The position numbers and the translations under genes are program-made. Shown in pieces: positions 1 to 6,098 of a stretch of 7,578 nt of DNA. The notes under the pieces were generated by a model, which did not search any database, had not been told where the DNA came from, and worked only from the letters and a program-made list of their open reading frames with translations. Numbering within the stretch: the stretch's first letter is position 1; every line of letters begins with the position of its first letter. Origin of the DNA: Anaerolineales bacterium (GTDB taxonomy: Bacteria; Chloroflexota; Anaerolineae; Anaerolineales; UBA6663). The stretch is from assembly GCA_017999235.1 (NCBI GenBank), contig JAGOBN010000180.1, positions 1 to 7,578 on the forward strand. Direction: 5' to 3'.

Positions 1-200
1 CCCCCTACCTGACCGATCCGCCTCCGCAGGACACCCCCAGCCCGCCGCCGGCCGCTTATCCGCTCCCGGGCGATACACCCACGCCGTGGCCCACGTTTAC
101 GCCTTGCCAGGTGGGCTGTGGGGAGACGCCCGGCCCGCCGCCCATCACCGACACGCCGGAAGTCAGCGCCGCCAGCGCATTCAGCCCCCGCGCGCCGTAA
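1..200 (+). CDS. C-terminal end of a Pro/Thr-rich protein (5' truncated)
   Basis: An open frame enters from the left edge (first full codon at base 3) and stops at TAA 198-200, giving 65 residues with no in-frame stop. The fragment is dominated by Pro, Thr and Ala, with short PTP/PPP runs (TPTPWPTFTP about residues 25-34) and a small Cys cluster (CQVGC). Third codon positions are mostly G or C, as in the neighbouring genes, which supports this frame over the overlapping ones. Pro/Thr-rich stretches of this kind often form extended linkers or tails of secreted or surface proteins, but no domain is visible here, so the function cannot be named. The rest of the gene lies outside the window. Confidence 0.55.
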   Translation, partial: PYLTDPPPQDTPSPPPAAYPLPGDTPTPWPTFTPCQVGCGETPGPPPITDTPEVSAASAFSPRAP

Positions 201-227
201 CAAAAACGGCCGAGCGACGCCGGCCTG

Positions 228-236
228 TGCTATCCT
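228..236 (+). promoter_or_regulatory. Possible extended -10 promoter element
   Basis: TGC followed by TATCCT matches an extended -10 box in four of six core positions plus the TG. No convincing -35 box is visible 16-18 bp upstream, where the sequence is GC-rich. If used, it would start a transcript near 243 with a leader of about 230 bases before the hydrolase gene at 472. Support is weak. Confidence 0.2.
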
Positions 237-282
237 TGAGGCTCTCAGGTGGACTTTATCCATTGGCGCCACACCGGATTCG

Positions 283-309
283 CGATTTTCCCAAGGAAAT
301 CGGCCTTTT
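283..309 (+). terminator. Possible Rho-independent terminator after the first gene
   Basis: Bases 283-302 can fold into an 8-bp stem (CGATTTTC with GAAATCG, including one G-T wobble) around a 4-base CCAA loop. A short run of four T residues follows at 306-309. It lies 83 bp after the stop of the Pro/Thr-rich gene and could end that transcript. The T run is short and starts three bases after the stem, so this is a weak candidate. Confidence 0.3.
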
Positions 310-332
310 CGCAACCCGCATTCGCCTTTTCG
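303..332. repeat. Direct repeat GCCTTTTCG x2, 21-bp period
   Basis: The nonamer GCCTTTTCG occurs at 303-311 and again at 324-332, 21 bp start to start, which is two turns of B-DNA. The second copy leads directly into a short hairpin with a TTCG loop (TCAC 334-337, GTGA 342-345). Same-face repeats in an intergenic region may be a protein-binding site, but chance is possible in so short a repeat. Confidence 0.35.
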
Positions 333-414
333 ATCACTTCGGTGAAGCGGGGACATCGCAAAAAGGACCTGGGCTTACCAAAACACCGGGAAAACAGGCG
401 ATTCTGTCTGCCCG

Positions 415-457
415 GAATGGATAATTGAATGGACAAAATCCAGCTCAGCGTCCATTC
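415..457. promoter_or_regulatory. GAATGGA repeat cluster with perfect 8-bp inverted repeat upstream of 472
   Basis: GAATGGA occurs at 415-421 and 427-433 as a direct repeat 12 bp apart, and its complement lies at 451-457. GAATGGAC (427-434) and GTCCATTC (450-457) form a perfect 8-bp inverted repeat around a 15-base spacer. The cluster ends 14 bp before the start codon of the hydrolase gene and overlaps a -10-like GATAAT (420-425). It could be an operator for a dimeric repressor or an mRNA hairpin near the ribosome site. The repeats are seen directly; the role is inferred. Confidence 0.4.
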
Positions 458-471
458 CCAAAGGGCCGCCC

Positions 472-1164
472 ATGCAAACCATTCTCCCTGGCGTGCATTT
501 CATCACCGGCCTGCTGGCCGGCCGGGTTTATCTGATCGAAGACCCCGATGGGCTGACGCTCATCGACGCCAGCGTGCCGCCGGCCGTCGGCCCGATCCTG
601 AACCAGATCCGGGCGCTGGGCCGCACGCCGCGCGATGTCAAGCGCATCCTCATCACCCACGCCCACCCGGACCACGTGGGCGACCTGCCGCGTCTGCAGC
701 GCGAGACTGGCGCCCAGATCGTGGCCTCGGCCCTCGAACAGCCGGTGATCGAGGGCCGCGCGCCCATCTCCCGCGCGCCGGTGGAAAGCCTGCGCGGGCC
801 GGTCAAGCTCCGGATGCCGCTGACGATGTTCAAGCCCACCCCCGTCGATCTAGCCTTGCAGGGCGGCGAGATCCTGCCCGTGCTGGGCGGGCTGCACGCC
901 CTCCTGACGCCCGGCCACGCGCCCGGCCACCTCTCGTTCTGGCAGCCGGAAAAGCGGCTCCTGTTCTGCGGCGACGTGCTCTTCAACGCCCCCAACTTGC
1001 GCCTGCCGCCGGGCTTCCTGACCGTGGACATGGACGAGGATCGGCGTTCGGTGCGCAAGTTGGTGGACCTGGCGCCGGCCGTGGTGTGCTTCGGCCACGG
1101 CCGGCCGCTGACCGAGCAGGCCGCCGACGTTTTGCGCGCCTTCGCGCGCCGGATCGGCGTCTAA
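472..1164 (+). CDS. Metallo-beta-lactamase-fold hydrolase
   Basis: The product is 230 residues, a usual length for a single-domain, glyoxalase II-like MBL hydrolase. The metal-binding motifs are complete and in order: HAHPDH at 63-68, His149 in TPGHAPGH, Asp168 in FCGD and His209 in FGHG. Such proteins bind two metal ions and hydrolyse thioesters, lactones, phosphoesters or similar bonds. The substrate cannot be told from the sequence, and no signal peptide is visible, so it is probably cytoplasmic. The ATG at 472 has a modest AAAGGG ribosome site six bases upstream (460-465), and the protein begins right at the first beta strand of the fold. It is the first gene of a tight run; the next starts 9 bp after its stop. 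A repeat cluster just upstream may control it. Confidence 0.92.
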   Translation: MQTILPGVHFITGLLAGRVYLIEDPDGLTLIDASVPPAVGPILNQIRALGRTPRDVKRILITHAHPDHVGDLPRLQRETGAQIVASALEQPVIEGRAPISRAPVESLRGPVKLRMPLTMFKPTPVDLALQGGEILPVLGGLHALLTPGHAPGHLSFWQPEKRLLFCGDVLFNAPNLRLPPGFLTVDMDEDRRSVRKLVDLAPAVVCFGHGRPLTEQAADVLRAFARRIGV

Positions 1165-1173
1165 AGCCGGCGC

Positions 1174-2523
1174 ATGGCTTTCCCCGCGCTCGAGTTGCAG
1201 CGCCGCCTGCGCGCCACCGGCATCGGCTTCGCGGGCCTCCACGGCGCCTGGTGGCGGCCGGCCGCGGAACCCTTTGCGCTGCCCGCCTCCGCCGAAGAAG
1301 AACTGCGCGCCATCAGCCGCGCCCTGTTCACGCTCTTTGACGCCGTGGCCGCGCTGTACGGCGCCGACCCGGACTTGACCGCGCTGCTGAATGACAGCGT
1401 GCCGGCCGCCATCCCGCGCTGGGTCAGCCCGCGGCCGGTGCTGGGCCTGCGCCCGGATTTTCAACTCGACTTACAGCCGGACGGCCAGTATCGCTTCTGG
1501 GCCACTGAGCTGGAGATCTGTCCGTCCGCGCACGGCTTCGCCCACGCCATGCAAAGCGCCTACGGGCTGGACCGCGACCTGGCGCGCACGTATGCCGGCT
1601 GGCTGGCCGGCCGCGAGTTGTGGTTCGCGGGCTCCGCGCAGTGGAGTGAATTCCTCATCGAGCAGCTGGCGTTCTGCCGCGCGCTGGCCGAGCATGGCGC
1701 GCGCGGGCGCGTGCTCTTCGATCTGCCGCTGGACGTGATCGCGCGCGAATTCGAGGCCGGCCAGCGCTGGCAGCCGCCCATGTTCGGCGTGCGCCGCCGG
1801 CCGGCGGAGTGGGACACCGACCTGCTGAGCCGCCTGCGCCGGGACGAGCTGCTGGACTACGCCTGGAATACGGCGGACTGGCCGCCGGTCCTGGGCGACG
1901 ACGCCGCCGTATTTCGCTTCGGCTACTTTGACTGCTTCGCGCCGGAGCGCCTGGCTTGCTTTCCGCGCTGGGAGGCGGCCGGCGCGGCGCCGCTCAACCC
2001 GGCCACGTTTTATCTTGACAGCAAGGTCCTGCTGGCCGCCGCGCGCCAACCGGCGGTGCTTGAGCAGGCCGCCGCGCTGGACCCCGCGGCGCCGGCGGTG
2101 CTGGCGCGCTGTCTGCCGGAGACGGTGCTCCTGCGCGACCAAGAGATCCCGCGCCTGCTGGCCGAGCGCGACCAATGGATCTTGAAGTTCGCGGGCTTTG
2201 ACAGCGGCCAGCAAACCTGGGGCGGGCGCAGTCTGCAGATTGGGGCCGCGCATACCGCGGCCAGTTGGGCGGAGACGGTGCGGCGCTATCGGACGCTGCC
2301 CTTTCCCACGGTGGCCCAGCGGCTGACGCCCAGCCAGCAGGTGACTATCGCCTTCTTCGACACCGCCGGCCGCCGCCAGAAGCTGCCGGCCGGCACCACC
2401 CGCTTGCGGGCGTTCTTCTTGCGCGGCCAGCCGCCGGCCGGCTGCCATCTCACCGTTTCCGGCGGCTCCCGGCAAGTCTCGGAAGCCACCGACGCGGTGC
2501 AGGCCCCCGTCATTTTTCAGTGA
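1174..2523 (+). CDS. Unassigned protein with circularly permuted ATP-grasp-like motifs
   Basis: The product is 449 residues and I do not recognise it as a named family. Several segments recall circularly permuted ATP-grasp ligases. DFQLDL...TELEICPSAHG (95-121) resembles their R-x-D/E-x-N region. LDSKVLLA (281-288) precedes LPETVLL (314-320). WILKFAGFDSGQQTWGG (335-351) has the lysine (Lys338) and Gly-rich loop expected at the ATP site. An Arg-rich strand TTRLRAFF (408-415) comes near the end. If correct, it would couple ATP to formation of a carboxylate-amine or peptide-like bond, substrate unknown. It is rich in Trp, has no signal peptide and no obvious membrane segment. Its TGA shares one base with the ATG of the glycosylase gene, implying translational coupling. 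The ATP-grasp reading is inference by eye; existence of the gene is secure. Confidence 0.8.
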   Translation: MAFPALELQRRLRATGIGFAGLHGAWWRPAAEPFALPASAEEELRAISRALFTLFDAVAALYGADPDLTALLNDSVPAAIPRWVSPRPVLGLRPDFQLDLQPDGQYRFWATELEICPSAHGFAHAMQSAYGLDRDLARTYAGWLAGRELWFAGSAQWSEFLIEQLAFCRALAEHGARGRVLFDLPLDVIAREFEAGQRWQPPMFGVRRRPAEWDTDLLSRLRRDELLDYAWNTADWPPVLGDDAAVFRFGYFDCFAPERLACFPRWEAAGAAPLNPATFYLDSKVLLAAARQPAVLEQAAALDPAAPAVLARCLPETVLLRDQEIPRLLAERDQWILKFAGFDSGQQTWGGRSLQIGAAHTAASWAETVRRYRTLPFPTVAQRLTPSQQVTIAFFDTAGRRQKLPAGTTRLRAFFLRGQPPAGCHLTVSGGSRQVSEATDAVQAPVIFQ

Positions 2524-3167
2524 TGGCCGCCCCTCCCTCTGTCTTGGATGAAGCCGAGTTGGCGCGCGGGGTGCGCGTCCTGGCCCGGCGTGATCCGGAC
2601 CTGGCGCGGCTGGCCCGTGACCACGGCCGGCCGCCGCTCTGGGCGCGCGCGCCCGGCTTTCCCACGCTGGTGCACATCGTCCTGGAGCAGCAGGTCTCGC
2701 TGGCCTCGGCCCAGGCCGCCTTTAACCGGCTGCAGACGGCCAGCGGCGGCCGCGTCGCGCCGGACAGCCTGTTGCGCTTTGATGACGCCGAACTAAAAGC
2801 CATCGGGTTCAGCCGGCAGAAGGCCGGCTACGCGCGCGGGCTGGCCCGGGCGGTGCTGGCCGGCGAGCTGGATCTGGACGGGCTGGCCGCACTGGACGAC
2901 GAGGCGGCGCGCGCCGCGCTGATCCGGCACAAAGGCCTTGGCCCGTGGACGGCCGATATCTATCTGCTCATGGCTTTGCGCCGGCCCGATATTTGGCCCA
3001 GCGGCGATCTGGCACTGGCCGTGGCGGTGCAAGAGGTGAAGGGCTTGCCGGCCCGGCCCACCTCCGCTGACCTGGCCGCCGTGAGCGCCGGCTGGCGGCC
3101 CTGGCGGGCCGTGGCTGCGCGGCTGTTCTGGCGCCATTATCTGCGTCAGCGCGGCCGGCCGGATTGA
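2523..3167 (+). CDS. DNA-3-methyladenine glycosylase II family (AlkA-like HhH-GPD)
   Basis: The product is 214 residues and contains the HhH-GPD fold. Visible are EQQVS (55-59), the helix-hairpin-helix KGLGPWTADIYLLM (137-150), the catalytic aspartate in PSGDLAL (Asp162) and the C-terminal WRPWRAVAARLFW (191-203) typical of AlkA. The hairpin lacks the lysine found in bifunctional glycosylase/lyases, so it should be a monofunctional enzyme that removes alkylated bases and starts base-excision repair. At 214 residues it lacks the extra N-terminal domain of E. coli AlkA, like many shorter bacterial members. The start is ATG 2523, overlapping the TGA of the previous gene by one base. An in-frame upstream extension to 2265 lies inside that gene and is unlikely to be used. 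The next gene begins one base after its stop. Confidence 0.92.
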   Translation: MAAPPSVLDEAELARGVRVLARRDPDLARLARDHGRPPLWARAPGFPTLVHIVLEQQVSLASAQAAFNRLQTASGGRVAPDSLLRFDDAELKAIGFSRQKAGYARGLARAVLAGELDLDGLAALDDEAARAALIRHKGLGPWTADIYLLMALRRPDIWPSGDLALAVAVQEVKGLPARPTSADLAAVSAGWRPWRAVAARLFWRHYLRQRGRPD

Positions 3168-3168
3168 G

Positions 3169-3768
3169 ATGCGGTTCCTAGCCCTGGGCGATTCTTACAC
3201 CATCGGCGAGGGCGTGGCGCCGGCCGAGAGCTGGCCCGCGCAATTGGCGGCCGGTCTGCGCGCGGCCGGTTATCCGGCGACGGACCTGGCCGTGATCGCC
3301 CGCACCGGTTGGACCACGGATGATTTGGCGGCCGCGCTCACGGCCGCCGCGCCGGTTGGCCCGTTTGACCTCGTTTCGCTTTTGATCGGCGTCAACAATC
3401 AGTATCGCGGCCGGCCGGTGGCGGCCTACCAAGCCGAGTTTGCGGCCCTGCTGGACCGGGCGGTGGCGCTGGCCGGCGGCCGGCCGGGGCGCGTGGTGGT
3501 GCTGTCCATCCCGGACTGGGGCGTGACGCCGTTCGCGGCGGGGCGCGACCGGGCCGCCATCGCCGCCGCCATTGACCAGTTCAACGCCGCTAACCGGGCG
3601 GAAAGCGGCCGGCGCGGCGCGCGCTATGTGGATATCACGCCGCTCTCCCGCCGCGCCGCTTTCGAGCCGGCCCTGGTGGCCGCGGATGGCCTGCATCCAT
3701 CCGCCGGTCTGTACGCGAATTGGGTGGCGCGCCTGCTGCCCGAAGTGCGGGTGCTGCTCAAACCGTAA
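3169..3768 (+). CDS. SGNH/GDSL-family hydrolase
   Basis: The product is 199 residues with the SGNH blocks in order: GDSY with nucleophile Ser9, a Gly in ARTGW (Gly47), LLIGVNNQYRG with oxyanion Asn76, and DGLHPS with Asp173 and His176 at the end. This is a complete catalytic set for an esterase, lipase or carbohydrate deacetylase; the actual ester is unknown. The protein starts directly at the first strand with no signal peptide, so a cytoplasmic location is likely. ATG 3169 lies one base after the TGA of the glycosylase gene with no clear ribosome site, suggesting translation coupled to the upstream gene. It appears to be the last gene of the operon that starts at 472. A GC-rich 5-bp hairpin (3769-3782) follows the stop at once but has no T run. 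Confidence 0.92.
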   Translation: MRFLALGDSYTIGEGVAPAESWPAQLAAGLRAAGYPATDLAVIARTGWTTDDLAAALTAAAPVGPFDLVSLLIGVNNQYRGRPVAAYQAEFAALLDRAVALAGGRPGRVVVLSIPDWGVTPFAAGRDRAAIAAAIDQFNAANRAESGRRGARYVDITPLSRRAAFEPALVAADGLHPSAGLYANWVARLLPEVRVLLKP

Positions 3769-3792
3769 GGCGCCGGCGCGCCCCCAGAGGTT

Positions 3793-3801
3793 TGGTAAAC
3801 T
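3793..3801 (+). promoter_or_regulatory. Extended -10 box placed for a leaderless transcript
   Basis: TGG followed by TAAACT is an extended -10 match (TG plus four of six core bases). It ends five bases before the ATG at 3807, so transcription would begin at or very near the start codon. No ribosome site lies at normal distance: the nearest purine run, AGAGG 3786-3790, is 16 bases away. A leaderless mRNA would explain both observations. No -35 box is evident. Confidence 0.35.
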
Positions 3802-3806
3802 GCCGG

Positions 3807-4271
3807 ATGCTTAAGACCCTGACCGCGCGCTTTTTAGGCCAGCCCGAAACCTGGATCAACGCCCGGCTGCGCTGCGATGATGTCCACGGCTTGTGGGGCG
3901 GGCGGGTAGTTTATCTTTCAGGCGCCGGCCAGGTGGTGGTGCAGGTGGTGCCCGCGTCCCGCTCCGAGACGCGCTGGGCCTGGGCCAGTGCGCCGGCGGC
4001 GGCCCAGGCCGTCTTCGCCCGCTGTGCGGAAGGCGATGTGCTCGCCGCGCGCTGGGCGCCTCGGCCGTTGGTCCCCGATGAATCCCAGACGCGCCTGACG
4101 CTGGTGAATGCCGCCGGCGCTCAGCAGAGCGTGGTTAAGCTCGCGCACGACCCGCACGCGGCTTTGGCTCAGATTTTTCTAGCCGCACACCACCTGGCCG
4201 ATCAAGCCGCGCACACCGCGCCGCTGTACCAGGGCCCGTTTGATGACTGCTTTCAGCCCGCGTGGTTTTAG
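3807..4271 (+). CDS. Small protein of unknown function
   Basis: The product is 154 residues and I do not recognise it. The middle is rich in short beta-like stretches (GGRVVYLSGAGQVVVQVVP about 31-49 and TRLTLVNAAGAQQSVVKL about 95-112), followed by an Ala/His-rich helix (about 114-136) and an aromatic tail ending PAWF. There is no signal peptide or membrane segment. I chose ATG 3807 because the only upstream in-frame ATG (3720) lies inside the SGNH hydrolase gene, and because a -10-like box sits just before 3807, which fits a leaderless start. Its stop is 22 bp before the start of the membrane protein gene, so the two may share a transcript. GC-rich third positions and a full-length open frame support a real gene. 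Confidence 0.65.
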   Translation: MLKTLTARFLGQPETWINARLRCDDVHGLWGGRVVYLSGAGQVVVQVVPASRSETRWAWASAPAAAQAVFARCAEGDVLAARWAPRPLVPDESQTRLTLVNAAGAQQSVVKLAHDPHAALAQIFLAAHHLADQAAHTAPLYQGPFDDCFQPAWF

Positions 4272-4283
4272 CCCACGCCATCC

Positions 4284-4288
4284 AGGAG
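4284..4288 (+). promoter_or_regulatory. Ribosome binding site deciding the 4294 start
   Basis: AGGAG lies five bases before ATG 4294. It is the clearest ribosome site on the plus strand of this window. It supports the 183-residue start of the M50-like protein rather than the 201-residue in-frame alternative at 4240. Confidence 0.6.
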
Positions 4289-4293
4289 CCGCC

Positions 4294-4845
4294 ATGCGTT
4301 CGATCAAGCTGTTTACGCTGATGGGAGTCGCCACCGCCACCACGCCGGCCAGCCTGGCCTTCTTTGCCCTGGCGGCGCTGGGGTTGGCCGGCGCCGCGGC
4401 CGCCTGGTCCGGCCTGACGTTCGGAGAAGCCCTGCTGGCCGGCGGGCTCGGCGCGCTGGGGATGTGGGTCAGCGATTGGCTGCATCAGATGGGCCATGCC
4501 TGGGCCGCCGCGCGCGCCGGCCATCCCATGACCGGCATCCTGTTTACCTCGGTGCTGTCCGTCAGCCAGTATCCGGCGGATGAGCCGGCCCTGCCGGCGC
4601 GCGTGCACATTCAGCGCGCGCTGGGCGGCTTCTGGGTCAATGTGCTCATCGGCCTGCTGCTGCTGCCGTACTGGTTTTTTCTCTCGTTTGAAAACGGCGC
4701 CGGCGGCTGGACCTTGGGGTGGCTGACGCTGTGGAACCTGGGGGTGCTGGGCCTGGGGGCGCTGCTGCCGATTGATATCCCCAACGTGCTGACTTCAGAT
4801 GGCGGCACCCTGCGGCGCTACTGGAGCCGCCGCAAGGACGCCTAG
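4294..4845 (+). CDS. M50 site-2-protease-like membrane protein with HQMGH in place of HExxH
   Basis: The product is 183 residues and hydrophobic, with likely membrane segments near 11-38, 44-60, 111-131 and 138-160. It looks like a small M50 (site-2 protease) relative. A membrane-embedded DWLHQMGHAWAAARAGHPM (61-79) holds the two zinc histidines (His64, His68), and a C-terminal LLPIDIPNVLTSDGG (157-171) matches the LP...SDG motif that supplies the third ligand (Asp169). The catalytic Glu of HExxH is replaced by Gln65 (CAG at 4486-4488), so proteolysis would be expected to be lost while metal binding could persist. The ATG at 4294 is preceded by a good AGGAG site (4284-4288), favouring it over an in-frame ATG at 4240 inside the previous gene. 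Its TAG shares the sequence CTAG with the stop of the convergent gene. Confidence 0.8.
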   Translation: MRSIKLFTLMGVATATTPASLAFFALAALGLAGAAAAWSGLTFGEALLAGGLGALGMWVSDWLHQMGHAWAAARAGHPMTGILFTSVLSVSQYPADEPALPARVHIQRALGGFWVNVLIGLLLLPYWFFLSFENGAGGWTLGWLTLWNLGVLGLGALLPIDIPNVLTSDGGTLRRYWSRRKDA

Positions 4846-6083
4846 CGCCGCTCGTCTTCGGCCACGGGCGTAGCCACCACGCGAAAACCGGTGTTGGGCC
4901 GGCGCTTGAACGGGTAGTCCCAGTTGCGCTGCGCGCTGCGCGCGCGCTTCAACGGCGCGTCGAAGGCGCCGCCGCGCACCACCACGCCCTCGCCGGCTTC
5001 CGGGCCGCCGGGGTCCAAGATCGTTTCCCGCTGCGCGTACTCCGCCGCGTCGTACCAATCCGCGCACCACTCCCAGACATTGCCGCACACATCCGTCAGC
5101 CCATACGGGCTGTCGCCGCCCGGCGAGAACAAGCCGACGGGCGTGGTACCGGCCGCCGCGTCGTCGATGTTGGCGCGGCCCGGCTCCCACACATTCCCCC
5201 ACGGAAACAGCCGGCCATCCGCGCCGCGCGCCGCCTTCTCCCACTCCGCCTCGGTAGGCAGTCGGAACTTCCAACCGGGCGCGTCCAGCCAGCGGCAAAA
5301 GGCCAAGGCGTCATCCCAGGAGACGTTGGCCACGGGGTGCAGGGCTTGGCCGTCCGGGATGGTCCACGGGGTGTTGGGGTGCGCGGCTTGCTGAAAAGCC
5401 TGGTAGCCGGCGTGGGTGAGCGGAGTTTGAGCGATGAAGAATTCACTCAAGCGCACGACGTGCTGGGGGCGTTCGGCCGGCTGGGCCAGCGCGTCGCGGG
5501 CCGGATCACTGCCCATCAAGAACTCGCCGGGAGGAATCCGCAGCAGGGTCAGCGTGAGGCCGGGCTGCAAGGTCACGAGCAGATGGTCGCCGTCCCGGCG
5601 CGGGCGCGGGTAGCGGGTGCGGGCGCCCTGCCGGGCGCGTTCTTCCGCCGCCTGGCGCGCCTGCGCTTCGGCCGCGGCCGCCTGCCGCTGGCGCTCCGCG
5701 AAGCGCTCGGCCTCGCGCATCTCGGCCTCCCACTTCATCCATTCGCGGGCGGCCTGGGCCTCGCTGCGCCGCCGGCGCGTCCCGGCCGGCCGGCTGGCGA
5801 ACCAATCGCCCTCCGCGCCTTCCGGCTCGCGCGCGGCAGCGCTGCGCGCGCGGCTTTGCTCCGCCCGCCAGCGCGCGTCATAGGCGCTGCGCCGCACCGG
5901 GTCGCTCAAGACCGTGTAGGCTTCGTTGATGCGCTTGAGCTTGTCCTCGGCGTACCGCCGCACCGTCTCGTTGGCCTGCTGCAGCCGGTCCGGGTGGTGC
6001 AGCTGCACCTGGATGCGGTACGCGGCTTTGATCTCGGCTTGGGTGGCCTCCGGGGCGACGTCCAGCAGTTCGTAATAGTTCAC
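4842..6083 (-). CDS. J-domain protein fused to an FGE/SUMF1-like domain
   Basis: The product is 413 residues. Residues 1-70 form a J domain (YYELLDV, HPD at 30-32, then the INEAY...LSDP helix), which recruits DnaK/Hsp70 and stimulates its ATPase. Residues 71-165 are a charged, Ala/Arg/Glu-rich linker, probably coiled coil around 113-155. Residues 167-405 match the formylglycine-generating-enzyme (sulfatase-modifying factor) fold: PPGEFLMGS, VANVSWDDALAFCRWL, FRLPTEAEWEKAARG, FPWGN, GNVWEWCADWY, VVRGGAF and NTGFRVV. The two active-site cysteines after RGGSF in true FGEs are absent; DAPLKRARSAQR stands there. An EgtB-type iron site is not seen either. A binding or scaffold role linked to the DnaK chaperone is therefore more likely than sulfatase activation. 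The start is GTG 6083, which begins exactly at the J domain; the stop overlaps the convergent gene by 4 bp. Confidence 0.9.
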   Translation of the reverse strand: MNYYELLDVAPEATQAEIKAAYRIQVQLHHPDRLQQANETVRRYAEDKLKRINEAYTVLSDPVRRSAYDARWRAEQSRARSAAAREPEGAEGDWFASRPAGTRRRRSEAQAAREWMKWEAEMREAERFAERQRQAAAAEAQARQAAEERARQGARTRYPRPRRDGDHLLVTLQPGLTLTLLRIPPGEFLMGSDPARDALAQPAERPQHVVRLSEFFIAQTPLTHAGYQAFQQAAHPNTPWTIPDGQALHPVANVSWDDALAFCRWLDAPGWKFRLPTEAEWEKAARGADGRLFPWGNVWEPGRANIDDAAAGTTPVGLFSPGGDSPYGLTDVCGNVWEWCADWYDAAEYAQRETILDPGGPEAGEGVVVRGGAFDAPLKRARSAQRNWDYPFKRRPNTGFRVVATPVAEDERR

Positions 6084-6090
6084 GCCGCCA

Positions 6091-6096
6091 ACTGTA
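6091..6096 (-). promoter_or_regulatory. Possible -10 box for a leaderless J-domain/FGE transcript
   Basis: Read on the minus strand, TACAGT lies seven bases before the GTG start at 6083, in the 15-bp gap after the upstream gene. It matches four of six bases of a -10 box. The distance would place the transcript start on the start codon. No purine-rich ribosome site precedes the GTG. There is no clear -35 box, so the call is tentative. Confidence 0.28.
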
Positions 6097-6098
6097 CC

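Noticed and set aside
86..424. A 112-codon plus-strand frame spanning the intergenic region
   Set aside because: It overlaps the Pro/Thr-rich tail in another frame, has no ribosome site or recognisable sequence, and crosses the structured, less GC-rich spacer.
429..1340. A 303-codon plus-strand open frame overlapping the hydrolase gene
   Set aside because: It encodes a low-complexity Arg/Pro/Ala-rich product without motifs and runs out of frame through a clear MBL hydrolase; it is a by-product of high GC content.
1471..2475. A 334-codon minus-strand open frame opposite the 449-residue gene
   Set aside because: Its composition is Arg/Gln/Ala-rich with no motifs, whereas the plus strand shows conserved-looking blocks and operon spacing.
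3394..3402. SGNH block III reads GVNN rather than GxND, as a possible catalytic defect
   Set aside because: The oxyanion-hole Asn is retained and GVNN variants are familiar in this family; Ser9, Asp173 and His176 are all present.
3769..3782. GGCGC/GCGCC hairpin directly after the SGNH stop as a terminator
   Set aside because: The stem is only 5 bp, common in such GC-rich DNA, and no T run follows.
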